From Populus alba (taxonomy: Eukaryota > Streptophyta > Magnoliopsida > Malpighiales > Salicaceae): 64,000 nt of DNA. The stretch covers positions 37,090,758-37,154,757 of the forward strand of contig NC_133284.1 in assembly GCF_005239225.2 (NCBI RefSeq). The letters are read 5' to 3'. The translations under genes and the position numbers were made by a program. Positions within the stretch are counted from its first letter, which is position 1, and each line of letters opens with the position of its first letter. Of this stretch, positions 1 through 10,885 are shown piece after piece. The notes beneath the pieces are model-generated. The model was not told the origin of the DNA. It saw only the letters and a program-made list of their open reading frames with translations, and made no database searches.

Positions 1-401
1 TGTGGAACATTTTGTAAATATGTTTATAGACCAATTAAACATATCAAAACCTAAGAAGAAGTTTGACAAAAAAAGTCAAATGAACTTTTTCAAAAAAAAC
101 AATCATAACTTTTTTTTTAATAATTGTATCTCGTAAAATTTAATTTTTACGAGGAGCTTCTAGAAGCCTAGTTCCTTTAAGATCATGGATGTGTTTGGCA
201 ACGTGTTCCTAAAATTTTTGAAAAATTATTTTTTTTACTTAAAATGAAAAAAATATATATATTTAAATCATTTTAATATGCTAATGTCAAAAATAATTTT
301 TTTAAAAAAAAAAAACTATATTTTAATGTATTTCTAAATGAAAAATACTTTAAATCATCACCGCTATCACAATCCCAATCCCAAACATCCCATATCTTTT
401 T
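1..401. other. AT-rich spacer at window start
   Basis: Low-complexity A/T-rich sequence with poly-A and poly-T tracts and no credible coding potential. Its similarity to the second duplication copy begins only at about position 402. Confidence 0.6.
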
Positions 402-546
402 GCATATTGTTCATTTTTTATTTTTTTTTTCTTTGCAAGGTTTATATCTAAAATTGGAACTTTACGGAGAACCTTTTTGTCATTATTCTATGATTTGATT
501 CCGGTACTGGTTCCCATCATGCAGGCTCACTTAAATCTCTATATAT

Positions 547-548
547 TC

Positions 549-616
<68 letters not shown>
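547..616. repeat. (TA)n-(GA)n compound microsatellite
   Basis: An uninterrupted TA run passes directly into a GA run ending near 616. The second duplication copy has only a short TA-GA stretch near 17343-17363, so the locus differs in length between the copies. Confidence 0.9.
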
Positions 617-1331
617 ATTACCTTCTAAGCAAAAAATGGCTATATGACTAAAAGCACCAGCCACTTAATTTAGTATATAGCAAATATGGTTTCTAGCTAC
701 AAAACGTTCTGCCATGGTTCTCTGTATATAGCCCATGTCAATTTCTAACAAGTGCTTAAATTCTCTTATGTTCTTCATTAAGATTAAAAAAGGGAGCGTA
801 TCAGTTTGTCGAAAACGGCAAATCTATTACCATTAGAATAGTCAAGTCTCTTGTTTTGGGAGAAATTCCAAGTGAATTTATCCTTTACTTCGAATGTAAT
901 GTATGATAAAGAAAGAATGTCTGCCAAAAGCATTAGTGATATCCCAAGTTTCCAATAAACAAAAAAGAAAAAGAAACGCTATAGCTAATTGATCTAACCA
1001 GCCTTTAGTCGGAGATCAGATCAAGAGTTATGCTCTTTTCTTCAAGGGTACGCTAGCAGCTATTCAGTGAGGACTGTAATTTGAAGTTTTCTCTCTGCAT
1101 GCACAACTCAAAAGTACTGTAAATGGACATCTCCTTGATCAAAAAGCAATTATAATTTCTTTAATATACTGATCTTATTAGTCCCTGAAGGGGTTACAAA
1201 ACACTGTGGAGATTACATGAAAACCTGCTCTCTCAACCTGCTCCACCAAAATTTATCTGGCATGCATGTCCAGCATGTACACTTTTGCATCTCATCATAA
1301 CATTCAACAAGATCAAAGGATTTAAAACTTA

Positions 1332-2623
1332 TTAAATGATGGTAAATATTGTCTGAACAATAGTGAGAATCAAAAGAGTAGCAGCCGCAAAAATAGAAAC
1401 AATTGTCCATGGGGTGCCAAAGTAATTGTTCATCAACAGAGCACGCCATCTTGGAATCCTGCGCCGGTAATACGTGTTCACGTCCTGGCACAGTTTTAGA
1501 TAATAGTATTTTTTTCAAGTAAGCATCCTGATAAAGCTTGTTGAAGAATTGCGTTGCCTCATCTGGATTCAACCAATTATCAATGATTCCACTACTGGTG
1601 AATTTATCCATATCTGTGGTAGTGTTAATGAGGCTGTCTAGGAGGACGGCATATGAAGTGATTCTGTCAGTGCATTTAGGACAAGACTGCTCATAGCTGA
1701 TGAGGTTTCGAATGATGACTTCAGTTGTCTCCTGAATTAGCAATGGAGGGATTTCCAGGACACCATTTTTGAATTTTATATCCAAGATGCTTCAATTTAA
1801 TTCCGGCGGCTACAAGATTTGTGACGGAAGGAATAGGTTCCCATCCGTCTTTACCATCATCCTCTTTTCCCGATGACAAAACTAACCAATTTCTTAAGAG
1901 GTCAAGCAAATGTTTTTTTCCTTGGTAAGAGGGAAGTATGGGGGGTGGATTAGATGAAAAAATGTTGTGAAAGAAATGAAGGGCAAGTTCTGCGAGGGTT
2001 GTCGTGTTTCCAGGTTCCGCAGTCATCTTGAACAAGTGTTCAAGGACCAACCAAGGTATTTGGTTTTCTACCAATATCAAGTCATGATATAGGTACTGCA
2101 ACATACAAGACATGTTGAAGATAGGATCATCATCTTCTCTAAGATGATTATCTTTATCCTTTCTAAATAGCTCAATAAGAAAGCAACCATCTATTACCAA
2201 CATTCTTACAAAATCCTCTTCACCGACATCAATTGGTCCGGCATAACACGAACGTGCCTCTTTCTCGATCCCCCAGGTGGATTTGATCAACTCCTTCAGT
2301 GTTATGCTCGCAGATCTTCGGGAAAGAAGGCCTTTGAGATACTTCAGTTTAACTCTCTCTGTAGATTTCATCAGTGGATGGTGACGGTGCCATGGGCCAA
2401 CTGAAAATGCGTTGGGGGTATAAGCTTTTTCGCTATGCCTTCGGAGAATTTGGGGCACTCTAAAGATGCATACTTTATCAGGCATTATCAAATTCTGGGA
2501 AATCATACTTTCAACGGAAGAGGTAAATGAATCAATATCGACTGTGACCTGTTCATCTACTCCATGAGAAGGACCGCATATATCAGCACTCCTTGTACCA
2601 CCATCCCTTTCGAATCTTGCCAT
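1332..2623 (-). pseudogene. DUF247 / UPF0481 gene, frameshifted copy
   Basis: This is the paralogue of the intact gene at 19551-20861. The start ATG at 2623-2621 begins MARFERDGGTRSADI, as in the intact copy, and about 280 codons follow in frame. A 20-base deletion near 1790 (present in copy 2 just after the codons for KLK) then shifts the frame, and translation ends after unrelated residues at 1721. The original frame resumes downstream as DIKFKNGVLEIPPLL. A second lesion, seven T instead of six near 1509-1515, destroys the C-terminal segment that forms the membrane anchor in copy 2. DUF247 proteins are plant-specific and usually have one exon and a C-terminal transmembrane helix; most have no known biochemical role. 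The 20-base deletion argues for a real pseudogene. Confidence 0.88.
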
Positions 2624-2739
2624 CGTTTCTATGTGAAGAATCGTTAAAGAAGAAGAAAAGAATAATGAGGACAAAAAAATAATTAGAATCTACTTTAAGA
2701 GAAAGAAAAAGAATTCTAAGCTAAGTGTGAAAAGTATCC

Positions 2740-2744
2740 CATTC
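2740..2744. repeat. Target site duplication CATTC, left
   Basis: CATTC immediately precedes the LTR start and recurs at 7508-7512. The unoccupied site, a single CATTC in the same context, is at 20978-20982 in the second duplication copy. Confidence 0.92.
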
Positions 2745-3236
2745 TGTTGGGCGGAATCCAGCGACCGGTGATGTACTGATCTTTGCTCATAGGAGGGGTA
2801 AGCACACTGAGACACAATATTTAACGTGGTTCGGCAAATTGCCTGCATCCATGGGAGAGGTTTATTTTATTTAGAGATAGAGAAAGAATACAACACATGG
2901 AGGAGGATCACATCCACTCAACTCCCATCTCTCATTGTTGCATAGGGCAGCAGCTGCATAGGGCAGCAAGGCTGCTGGTGGCAGCCCTTTTCTTTCTTTC
3001 TCTCTTCTTCTCTCTCTTGTAGCTCTCCTACAAGACTCTCTCTCTCTCATTTTGTGATGCACTCTTGGTGTCTATTTATAGGCTTCAATGACAGCTCCTT
3101 TGCTCCTTTGTCACCAATGGTGGCTGCCAAACTCATCTCTTCTTCAACAAAGGTGGCTGCCAAAGTCAAGGTTGGTGGTTGCCACCAACAAGCCTCCTTC
3201 TTTGACAATGTCAACATAATTGGCAATATTCCAACA
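2745..3236 (-). repeat. Outer-element LTR, complete (3' LTR on minus strand)
   Basis: This 492-base LTR starts TGTTGGGCGG and ends ATATTCCAACA on the plus strand. On the minus strand it is preceded by a polypurine tract (reverse complement of about 3237-3251, containing AAAGGGGGTGAT), which makes it the 3' LTR. A minus-strand TATAAATAG lies at 3080-3072. It contains a short direct repeat of TGCATAGGGCAGCAGC that the other LTR lacks. Confidence 0.85.
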
Positions 3237-3925
3237 ATCACCCCCTTTGCCATTTATGTGGGCAATTGTCATCTTGCTTCTTCAGCACACGCTTTCTGGA
3301 ACGTTCTGAAATAGACTCCTTTCATGGCCCTCACACCTTCTCTAAGGTGTCTCCGTTTGTCGTTATGCGATGGTCTAAACTAGGGCTCCTATCGCGGCCC
3401 GCAGTTTGGCACATGTAATTGAGTTAACATGTGCATCTTCTTCTTCTTCATCTCCATTGACCACCATCAAGACCTTCAGATGCCTCCTGATCGAGCAATC
3501 TCTCTTTAATAATTCATCATTGTCATTTTTGGTCTCAAATCTCAACTATCGGACCATACCATTGCATCCGGAATGATCAAATTAGCTAGAAACATGTATT
3601 GAATCGTCCAAATCGCACTTCAAACGGCTAAGATTTGATCAAAAACAATTATGGCCTGATCAACGGCTCAGATTTAATCTCAGATCCGGTTGCATGTAGG
3701 ATCAGCTACACTGGATCCTATCCCTCGGCTCGCGGCTCGGCTCGGCTTCAACTCAGCTCGGCTCCACTCGGCTCGGCTCGCGGCTGATGACATGTCAGGT
3801 GGGTCCCGCTATGCTGACATGTCAGTTGACTAGTCAATTGCATGCTGACGTCATCGTTACATCAGGCTGATGTCATCCTCTGCATGCTACTGTTTCAAAC
3901 TGTTCATGTCAACTGTTCATACTGT
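3237..3925 (-). other. Outer-element internal remnant, non-coding
   Basis: Sequence between the outer 3' LTR and the embedded Copia pol fragment, with no retroelement reading frame on either strand. It includes a GC-richer tract near 3723-3792 with repeated CGGCT units and repeated CTGACATGTCAG-like words near 3785-3850. It is probably the untranslated 3' internal region of the outer element. The right edge is placed where Copia codons begin. Confidence 0.55.
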
Positions 3926-5694
3926 ATTCGGGTCGGGTCGAAGAAGTACTTGTCGAACAACCAATTGTGCCAGCAGCTGAACCACAAAGTCCGGTACACA
4001 GATTCCCTGTATTCAACAGGAGGAACACACCAAGAGCATCATCATCAACACCACCATCAGCATCCTCATCAGAAGGACCAAGAAGGATGAGGAATCTTGA
4101 AGAGTTGTACGATACCACTCAGGTCATGGAAGATACAACTCTGTTTTGTTTCTTTTCAGATAGTGACCCATTAAGCTTCAATGAAGCTGTGACAGAAGAG
4201 AAATGGATAACAACAATGGATGAAGAAATGCATGCCATTGAGAAGAATGATACCTGGAAGCTGACTTATCTGCCAGAAAACAAGAAAGCAATAGGTGTCA
4301 AATGGGTCTACAAGACGAAGAAGAACGCCAAAGGAGAAGTGCAAAGATATAAAGCCAGATTAGTGGCTAAAGGCTACAAACAGAGAGAAGGCATTGACTA
4401 TGGAGAAGTATTTGCTCCAGTAGCCCGGCTAGAGACAATCAGACTGATGATCTCACTAGCTGCACAACATAGATGGAAGATCTATCAACTTGATGTGAAG
4501 TCAACATTTCTGAATGGCTTCCTAGAAGAAGAGATCTATGTTGAACAACCACTTGGATACATTAAAGCTGAAAATGAAGGCAAAGTATACAAATTGAAGA
4601 AAGCTCTCTATGGTTTGAAGCAAGCTCCGCGTGCTTGGAATACTAGAATTGACAGGTATTTTCAAGATAATGGATTTGACAAATGTCCATATGAACATGC
4701 AGTATATGTGAAGAAAGGAGCAGATGGCAGCATCTTATTTGCGTGCCTATATGTTGATGACTTGATATTCACCGGCAACAACCCTACCATGTTTGAAGAC
4801 TTCAAACAAAGGATGGTAAATTAGTTTGAGATGACTGACATTGGTCTAATGTCACATTTTATTGGCTTAGAAGTAACGCAGAAAGAAGAAGGGATTTTTG
4901 TATCCCAAAGCGGTTACGCCAAAGATATTCTTGAAAGGTTCAAGATGGAAAGTTGCAATCCAGTATCAACTCCAGTTGAGAATGGAGTGGAATTGAGGAA
5001 GAGTAAAGTTGGAAATGTTGATCCAACTTACTTCAAAAGCTTAGTAGGAAGCTTAAGGTACTTGACATGTACCAGACCGGATATACTCTACGGAGTCGGA
5101 CTCATCAGCAGATACATGGAGACGTCAGACCAGTCTCACTTGAATGCAGCTAAGAGAATTCTTTGCTACATCAAAGGCACACTGAATGAAGGTATGTTTT
5201 ATACCTCAAGTAAAGACTTTAATCTTGTAGGCTACTCGGATAGTGATTGGGGTAGAGATTTGGATGAAAGGAAAAGCACAACAGGGTTTGTCTTTTTCAT
5301 GGGAGACACATCTTTCACATGGTCATCCAAGAAGCAATCGATTGTAACGTTATCAAGTTGTGAAGCTGAATATGTTGCTACCAACTCAGCCGTATGCCAC
5401 TCAATATGGTTAAGGAATATGCTGAAGTTTTTGGGATTTCCTCAAGAAAATCCTACGGAGATTAATATTGACAATCGATCAGCAATCGCATTAGCAAAGA
5501 ATTCAGTGTATCATGAACGGAGCAAACATATTGATACACGTCATCACTTTATCCGGGAACATGTGAAGAATGAAGAAGTCCAACTGATATCTTGCAACAC
5601 AAATGATCAAGTTGCTGACATCTTCACAAAGCCATTGAAGAGAGAAGTATTTATCCAATTAAAGTTCATGCTTGGCATGATATCTCTCGATTGA
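3926..5694 (+). pseudogene. Copia pol, 3' half (reverse transcriptase and RNase H)
   Basis: The frame begins without a natural start near 3926 in the variable linker before reverse transcriptase. The region contains the Copia RT entry (WVYKTKKNAKGEV), the first catalytic Asp in LDVKSTFLNG, the YVDDLIFTGN active site (4750-4779), and RNase H with GYSDSDW and SKHIDTRHHFI, ending in a stop at 5692-5694. One in-frame TAG at 4822-4824 interrupts it where related elements have a Glu codon; the frame continues unchanged. Integrase, protease and the start of the polyprotein are missing from this side. The polypurine tract follows at once, so this is the true 3' end of a Copia polyprotein cut off at its 5' side. 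Confidence 0.9.
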
Positions 5695-5696
5695 GT

Positions 5697-5710
5697 TTAA
5701 GGGGGAGATT
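5697..5710 (+). promoter_or_regulatory. Polypurine tract of inner Copia
   Basis: The run TAAGGGGGAGATT lies just after the pol stop and directly before the TGTTGAAT start of the inner LTR. This is the usual plus-strand priming site for Copia elements. Confidence 0.85.
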
Positions 5711-6036
5711 TGTTGAATAATTAAACTCAATCCAGAAACTCCCAAAAGGTCAAGGAAGGCAACCAGCCACCAGCCGCAGCCGCCAGCTGCCAGCCGCCTT
5801 CACACCTGGAACAGTTCATTTTTTGCATTTTGATTTCGTGTATAAATAGAGTGTCCAGCTTCTGTTAATGTGTGTGGAGAGAATTGAGAGAAACACTAGA
5901 AAGAGAATAGATAGAGAGAGGGCATGTAATTGTTAAGCTTTTGATTAATTGTAGCTTCTGTTTTATGTAATAAAACCGTGTGTTTTATCTCCTCTGAGTG
6001 TTTCAAAGCCACCATCAGTGGTTACTCCCACCAACA
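5711..6036 (+). repeat. Inner Copia LTR (single, between pol and gag)
   Basis: A 326-base LTR beginning TGTTGAATAATT and ending CACCAACA. It carries TATAAATAG at 5841-5849 and an AATAAA-like signal near 5968. On its left is a polypurine tract and on its right a primer binding site, so it acts as a 3' LTR for the pol to its left and a 5' LTR for the gag to its right. No target duplication flanks it, so it is not a solo LTR. Confidence 0.88.
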
Positions 6037-6038
6037 AT

Positions 6039-6050
6039 TGGTATCAGAGC
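6039..6050 (+). promoter_or_regulatory. Primer binding site, initiator tRNA-Met type
   Basis: TGGTATCAGAGC, complementary to the 3' end of plant initiator methionine tRNA, sits two bases after the inner LTR. Confidence 0.92.
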
Positions 6051-6367
6051 TTTTGGTTTAAAGTGGTGTTTGATCTTTGCTCAAAAATGAAAGTTGTCAA
6101 AATGGTGTTTTGACCATACGAAGCCACTGGTGAAAACGGTGTCAAAATCGGACGTCGGACATGGCCGCACTCTCCATCACTCTCCGGCAAGGCGTCTGCC
6201 CACGCACTCAGACGCGCCCCACGCGTCTTCTTCACCCGGATGAGTTGACCCGATTTCTTCAAAGTAAGACCGGTTCCCTACTATTTGGACCATTCCGGAT
6301 CGATCTACAGTGTCCATTTGGCCAAATTCGGCTCCGAAGGAGGTGATATAGTCATTCCAAGAGCAAA

Positions 6368-7187
6368 ATGACTACAGAAGGTACACATACACTCATCCCG
6401 AAGCTGACCAAAGACAACTATGATAGTTGGTGCATCAGATTGAAGGCATTCCTTGGGTCACAAGAGTGTTTGGATATTGTACAAACTGGTTATGATGAAC
6501 CAGAATCCAAAGAAAGAGAAGATGCTTTACAAGAGGCTCAGAAGCAAGCCTTGAAAGTCAACAGAAAGAAGGACAACAAAGCCAAGACCATCATCTACCA
6601 AGGTCTTGATGAAGATACATTCGAGATCATAGCTTCCGTTGAAACATCAAAAGATATATGGGAGGCTCTCCAACAGAAATACAAAGGTGCTGATAGAATC
6701 AAGAAGATTCATCTTCAATCTTTGCGAGGAGAATTTGAGTTGTTGCAAATGAAGTCCTCGAAGTCTATTTCTGATTATCACACAAGGATTATGGTGATAA
6801 TCAACCAGATGAGGAGAAATGGAGAAGCCATCATCGATTCTCGAATTACTGAAAAAAATTTGAGATCCCTAGATCCAAAATTCGATTTTGTTGTTGTCGC
6901 AATTGAAGAGTCCAAAGATGTGGACAAGTTGACAGTAGATGAGCTTATGAGTTCTTTGCAAGCTCATGAGCAGAAGATCGTAAAGCGAAATGGAGATAAG
7001 GCAATTGAGCATGCCTTACAAGCAAAGTTGTCTCTCAAAGACAGATATGAGCAAGGGGAGACTTCAACAAGTGGTGGATATACCACTCCAGCAGGAAGTC
7101 AACAATCCAGAGGAGGATTTCAGAGATTCCAAGGAAGAGGATCTTGGAATACAAGCTTCAGAGGAAGAGGTGGTAGAAACACCACCA
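6368..7187 (+). pseudogene. Copia gag, 5' part (UBN2-type), truncated
   Basis: The ATG at 6368 opens MTTEGTHTLIPKLTKDNYDSW, the usual beginning of a Copia gag. A helical UBN2 core follows (DIWEALQQKYKGADRIKK, SISDYHTRIMVIINQM), then a Gly/Arg-rich linker (RGGFQRFQGRG). The frame is cut off before the CCHC zinc knuckle, where the sequence switches into the outer LTR near 7188. The ORF runs on by chance to 7294 through LTR sequence. Protease, integrase and the rest of pol are absent on this side. The break is a recombination junction, not a stop codon. Confidence 0.88.
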
Positions 7188-7507
7188 GAGGAGGATCACA
7201 TCCACTCAACTCCCATCTCTCATTGCTGCATAGGGCAGCAGGGCTGCTGGTGGCAGCCCTTTTCTTTCTTTCTCTCTTCTTCTCTCTTTTGTAGCTCTCC
7301 TACAAGACTCTCTCTCTCATTTTGTGATGCACTCTTGGTGTCTATTTATAGGCTTCAATGACAGCTCCTCTTGCTCCTTTGTCACCAATGGTGGCTGCCA
7401 AACTCATCTCTTCTTCAACAAAGGTGGTTGCCAAAGTCAAGGTTGGTGGTTGCCACCAACAAGCCTCCTTCTTTGACAATGTCAACATAATTGGCAATAT
7501 TCCAACA
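7188..7507 (-). repeat. Outer-element LTR, truncated (5' LTR on minus strand)
   Basis: This region matches 2900-3236 closely and ends in the same ATATTCCAACA, followed by the CATTC target duplication. It lacks the portion equivalent to 2745-2899, the outer PBS and the outer 5' internal region. At the junction the gag and LTR sequences share GAGGAGGATCAC, so the exact breakpoint is ambiguous within that word. Confidence 0.85.
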
Positions 7508-7512
7508 CATTC
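7508..7512. repeat. Target site duplication CATTC, right
   Basis: Matches CATTC at 2740-2744. The downstream sequence continues exactly as in the second duplication copy after 20982. Confidence 0.92.
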
Positions 7513-10455
7513 AACGAATTGTATATCTCTTTTAAACCCATAAATTCTTCAGGCCAAGCTCAACAAACCATGATTGAGTACCTACTCAGAACCCAAACCC
7601 TTCCAAATCCTACCGGGTTGTATAAACTTATCCTACACAAGCAAAGTTTTCTGCAAGGTTTTGAACTCAGCTGCACTCCAAACATAACTCTGTTGGGAGT
7701 TTAGAAAGGTTTGTGATTTTTCCCAAATGAGCAATCAGAAGGACCTATGAAGCTAACGAGCTGTGGTGTAAGGTGTAGGAGAACATATAGTAGCATTAAG
7801 CTTCTCTCATACCTGACAGAATGCAACTTTCCTGTAGATCTTCTCTCTCCTCAATGATTTTATTTGATTACCTATGTTGAGTTGGAGACAAAACTTCCTG
7901 GGAATCTATCTTTAGAACTTCTTATGTGTGATATAAACAGCGTCGGTGGAAAAGCAACAAAGTAGTGTCTTTTAATTTCCTCCTGCTAAGTTCATTTGAC
8001 TGCTTTAAGGCATCATCCTGTGGTTTCTATTCCTGGAACAAATTCAGATGCTATCTAAGGTTTCCATTTTAAGCTTCTCTCTTTGTTCAATTTCTTTGGA
8101 ATATTAGGCTTCCGTTTAACTCTAGTTAATTAGTTCTCTTTTGCCTCGTTAAAGTCCTATATATATTATGGATGATTTACGTAATCCCTAAAGTTTCGGT
8201 TGATTTATTTATTTGGTCCCTATTATTTTAGAAATTTATAATTCAACTCCAAACTTAATTTATTTTACGTTCCAATCCCTAAATATTAAGAGAGAAAAGT
8301 GATAGTCACTGGAAAATATAGAGGGGAGAAAAAGTGCTTGGAAAGCATATTTCGGCTATCAAAGCAATTAATATTAATGTCCATGAGCTCATCTTCTAGA
8401 GGGATGCTCAATGAATGTGCTGTTTCTGTTTCAATCATGCTGGAAAAAACTGATTTGGGTCAGGTAAAAGTTTTTTTTTCGAGTGATTTCCAGTACTTAA
8501 AGTGATTAGAGGGTGTTTGGAATTAGAAATGGATTTACTAAGGTTTTTATAATTTTTTCAAGTGAAAACAAGTTGAAAAAATAGATATGTGCAATTAAAA
8601 AACCTCAAATCTTAATTTTTCACTAACCAAAATTACTAGAAAATTGTTTAATCAAGTAATCTGTTATGAAAAATAACATATCATTCATTAAAAAAAAAAT
8701 AGATGATACATTATGTGCTCTATCAAAAAAAAATCAATCAATCGAGCAAGCCCAACCTTCTAAGCCCAAGCATACCATAGCTTTTTCATTCATAGTTAAG
8801 GGCACAAATCTATCTATTAGGCCCAAAAGCATTTGGCCTTTCTTTTTTACTTTTGATTGATTTTTTATTTTAATTGTAATTAATAACTCCTCTCTCATTG
8901 TTTATTTTTTTTACTTTTCATGATTTTTTTTATTTAAATTTTAATTATTTATCTTCTCTTTTATATTGTTTTTGTTCATGTTTTAAAATAATAACTAATC
9001 TTCTTAATTGTTTTTATTTTTTTTTAATGTTTCAAATAGATTATAGTGATTTTTTTAGATTTTATTTTATTTTATATTTTATATAAATAAATTGTATTTG
9101 TACAATGACAGAACAAAAATTGTTTATTCTTGACAACCAAAATTAACCTTTAAGGTAAAGTAAATAAAAACAACATATAAAATGTAAAAGGACAATCAAG
9201 GTTAAATATTTCCATGTGAATGTATTTTTTTCTTATTAGGAAGATTGTCTTTTTTTTTAGTTTTTAACTAATTTATCACTCATGCTTTCATTGCTGGTTA
9301 GATATAAAATTTTGGATCGTAAGAAGATACCCAAATCATCAAAAAAAAAAATTTGATATTATTATTAAACTCAATACAACATTTCAAACTTGAAAATCAC
9401 AACTTGAGTCTTTGAATATTATTTAGTCAATTTGCAACCCACAATCCCAATTTATGAACTTCGTTGACCGGAATTCATTTTTATATTTTTTTTTTATTTT
9501 TTATTTTATTAGATGATAAAAAAATATAAAAATTTGATTTACTATCAACTCAATACTCAAGAATAAAATTCAATAAAATTCTTACACTAAATGATGGAAT
9601 TAAAAAAAAAAAACAAAAGATATAAACAAAAGGGCCAAAAAACTTTTGACCCAGCTCTTTGATTAATATTTAGTCAACCCGTCAAACTCATGACCCGAGT
9701 TATGGACTTCACTTGATTGATTTTTTTTTTTTTTTTTTTATGATAAGAAATATGAAAGTTGATATACCATCAATTCAATACTGAAAAATAAAATTCAATG
9801 AAAATCACACATTAAATGTTGAAATTCCAACCCGACTCTTTAATTAATATTTAGTCAAACTCATGACCTGAGTTATAAATTTTACTGGCTCTATTTATTT
9901 TTTTAAAATGTATTATATGATCACAAAAATATAAAAAATTTATTTTACTATTAATTTAATATTAAAAAATAAAAATTAAATAAAAACCGAATAGGAATTG
10001 AAAAAAAAAAAAAGATAAAAAATTAATGTTGATAACAAAGCCACGCATTAACCAAGCGAGCCAAGGATTGAAATTGATAACAAACGACCAAATTAATATA
10101 TTTACTTAGTTCAGTGTAGCTTAGTTTATAAACTATTTGGGTGGTCTGAAGGTGACTTGACTCGTATCCTGCATATGTATAACGTTGGGCAAAACACCAA
10201 TGTCCGCGTTAATTGTTACACGGTTTACGCCCTTTGACTCTCTTTTTTTCCCCCTACTATAGTTCAAAAATAGAGCTACAAGGGTTTAGATTTTTCTAAT
10301 GATGTTTATCAATATATTCGGTTCAGTTTTGGGTTTGTAATTATAACCAATTTAATTTTTAAATTTAATTTATAAATTATAATCTTAATTCATTTAATTT
10401 TTTTGAACTCAAGTGAATTGAATATATCATTTAAGATTAATTTTTTTTTAAAAAA
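7513..10455. other. AT-rich upstream region of DUF247 copy 1
   Basis: Non-coding duplication sequence matching 20983-25495 with gaps. Relative to copy 2 it lacks blocks equivalent to about 21355-21836, about 22110-22925, and one unit of the tandem repeat at 23585-24148. No gene or RNA is recognisable. Short ORFs in it are not conserved in frame between the copies. Confidence 0.7.
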
Positions 10456-10613
10456 TATCTATTGAAGACCAAACACAATGTCACTGTACTCTGATATAAT
10501 ATCATGCAATTCTTCACCAGAAAGACGCGAGGGTGCAACATCCTTTTCAACTCTATCAATAAAGAAATCATTTATGTTCTTTCTATACCTGTGATTCGGT
10601 GGCAAGAAACGAT
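10456..10613 (-). pseudogene. CACTA TNP2 transposase fragment, downstream part
   Basis: The minus strand reads RFLPPNHRYRKNINDFFIDR then LSGEELHDIISEYSDIVFG, a conserved segment of the TNP2 (En/Spm, CACTA) transposase family. It continues the fragment at 15348-16770. The Copia element 10614-15347 separates them, and removing it together with one ACGAT copy leaves the TNP2 reading frame continuous. Homology stops abruptly near 10456, where duplication copy 1 begins, so the C-terminal half of the transposase is missing. Confidence 0.85.
10609..10613. repeat. Target site duplication ACGAT, left
   Basis: ACGAT flanks the left LTR and recurs at 15348-15352. Confidence 0.92.
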
Positions 10614-10845
10614 TGATAAAACTCAGAATAATATTGCAGGTTTTAATGACTGAAAAGATAATATTATTGTTTGCATAAACCATGGCTATATAGCCTGTTA
10701 CAAGGAAAGGAATTATAACAGAAAAACTAACTCCACGTATCCCACTCCTAGGAACGTGTAAGTGAATGGAAGACTGAATCAAATAGCAACAGAGTTCCTA
10801 GAAACTAGGACATTATTAACAGAACATTTAACTGAAACTTCAACA
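10614..10845 (-). repeat. Copia 3' LTR (minus orientation)
   Basis: 232 bases starting TGATAAAACTCAG and ending CTTCAACA on the plus strand. The reverse complement of 10846-10860 (CACGGGAGGA) is the adjacent polypurine tract, which makes this the 3' LTR. It has one copy of an 18-base word that is duplicated in the other LTR. Confidence 0.93.
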
Positions 10846-10885
10846 TCCTCCCGTGAACTGAACTGCATCAATGCATTCAGTTTAC

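Larger units (their letters stand above)
2745..7507 (-). mobile_element. Chimeric LTR retrotransposon insertion
   Basis: The 4763-base unit is bounded by TGTTGG and CCAACA and flanked by 5-base CATTC duplications. The outer LTRs (2745-3236 and the truncated 7188-7507) are in minus orientation: their TATA box and polypurine tract read on the minus strand. The middle (about 3926-7187) comes from a different Copia element on the plus strand in permuted order: pol 3' half, PPT, LTR, PBS, gag 5' part. The whole unit is absent from the second duplication copy, so it arrived after the duplication or in one copy only. The unit is non-autonomous as it stands. Confidence 0.85.
402..10455. repeat. Segmental duplication, copy 1
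   Basis: This block aligns colinearly with 17145-25495. It covers the 3' flank of the DUF247 gene, the gene itself, its 5' flank and about 2.9 kb of AT-rich upstream DNA. It is interrupted here by the LTR element at 2745-7507. The right edge is abrupt: homology to the second copy stops near 10455, where a CACTA transposase fragment begins. Differences between the copies are a mix of substitutions and indels, as expected for natural divergence. The left edge was judged by eye and may be off by tens of bases. Confidence 0.85.

Noticed and set aside
5711..6036. Inner Copia LTR read as a solo LTR or separate insertion
   Set aside because: It is flanked by a polypurine tract and a primer binding site with matching Copia coding sequence on both sides, and no target duplication surrounds it.
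6161..6346. Plus-strand 61-codon ORF in the Copia leader
   Set aside because: It lies in the untranslated leader between PBS and gag, has no recognisable domain, and is GC-rich by chance.
7358..7704. Short plus-strand ORFs across the truncated LTR and its right flank
   Set aside because: They run through LTR sequence or through duplication sequence whose frame is not conserved in copy 2.
8299..8505. 68-codon plus-strand ORF upstream of DUF247 copy 1
   Set aside because: The corresponding sequence near 23055-23230 in copy 2 has frame-changing differences, so it is not conserved as coding.
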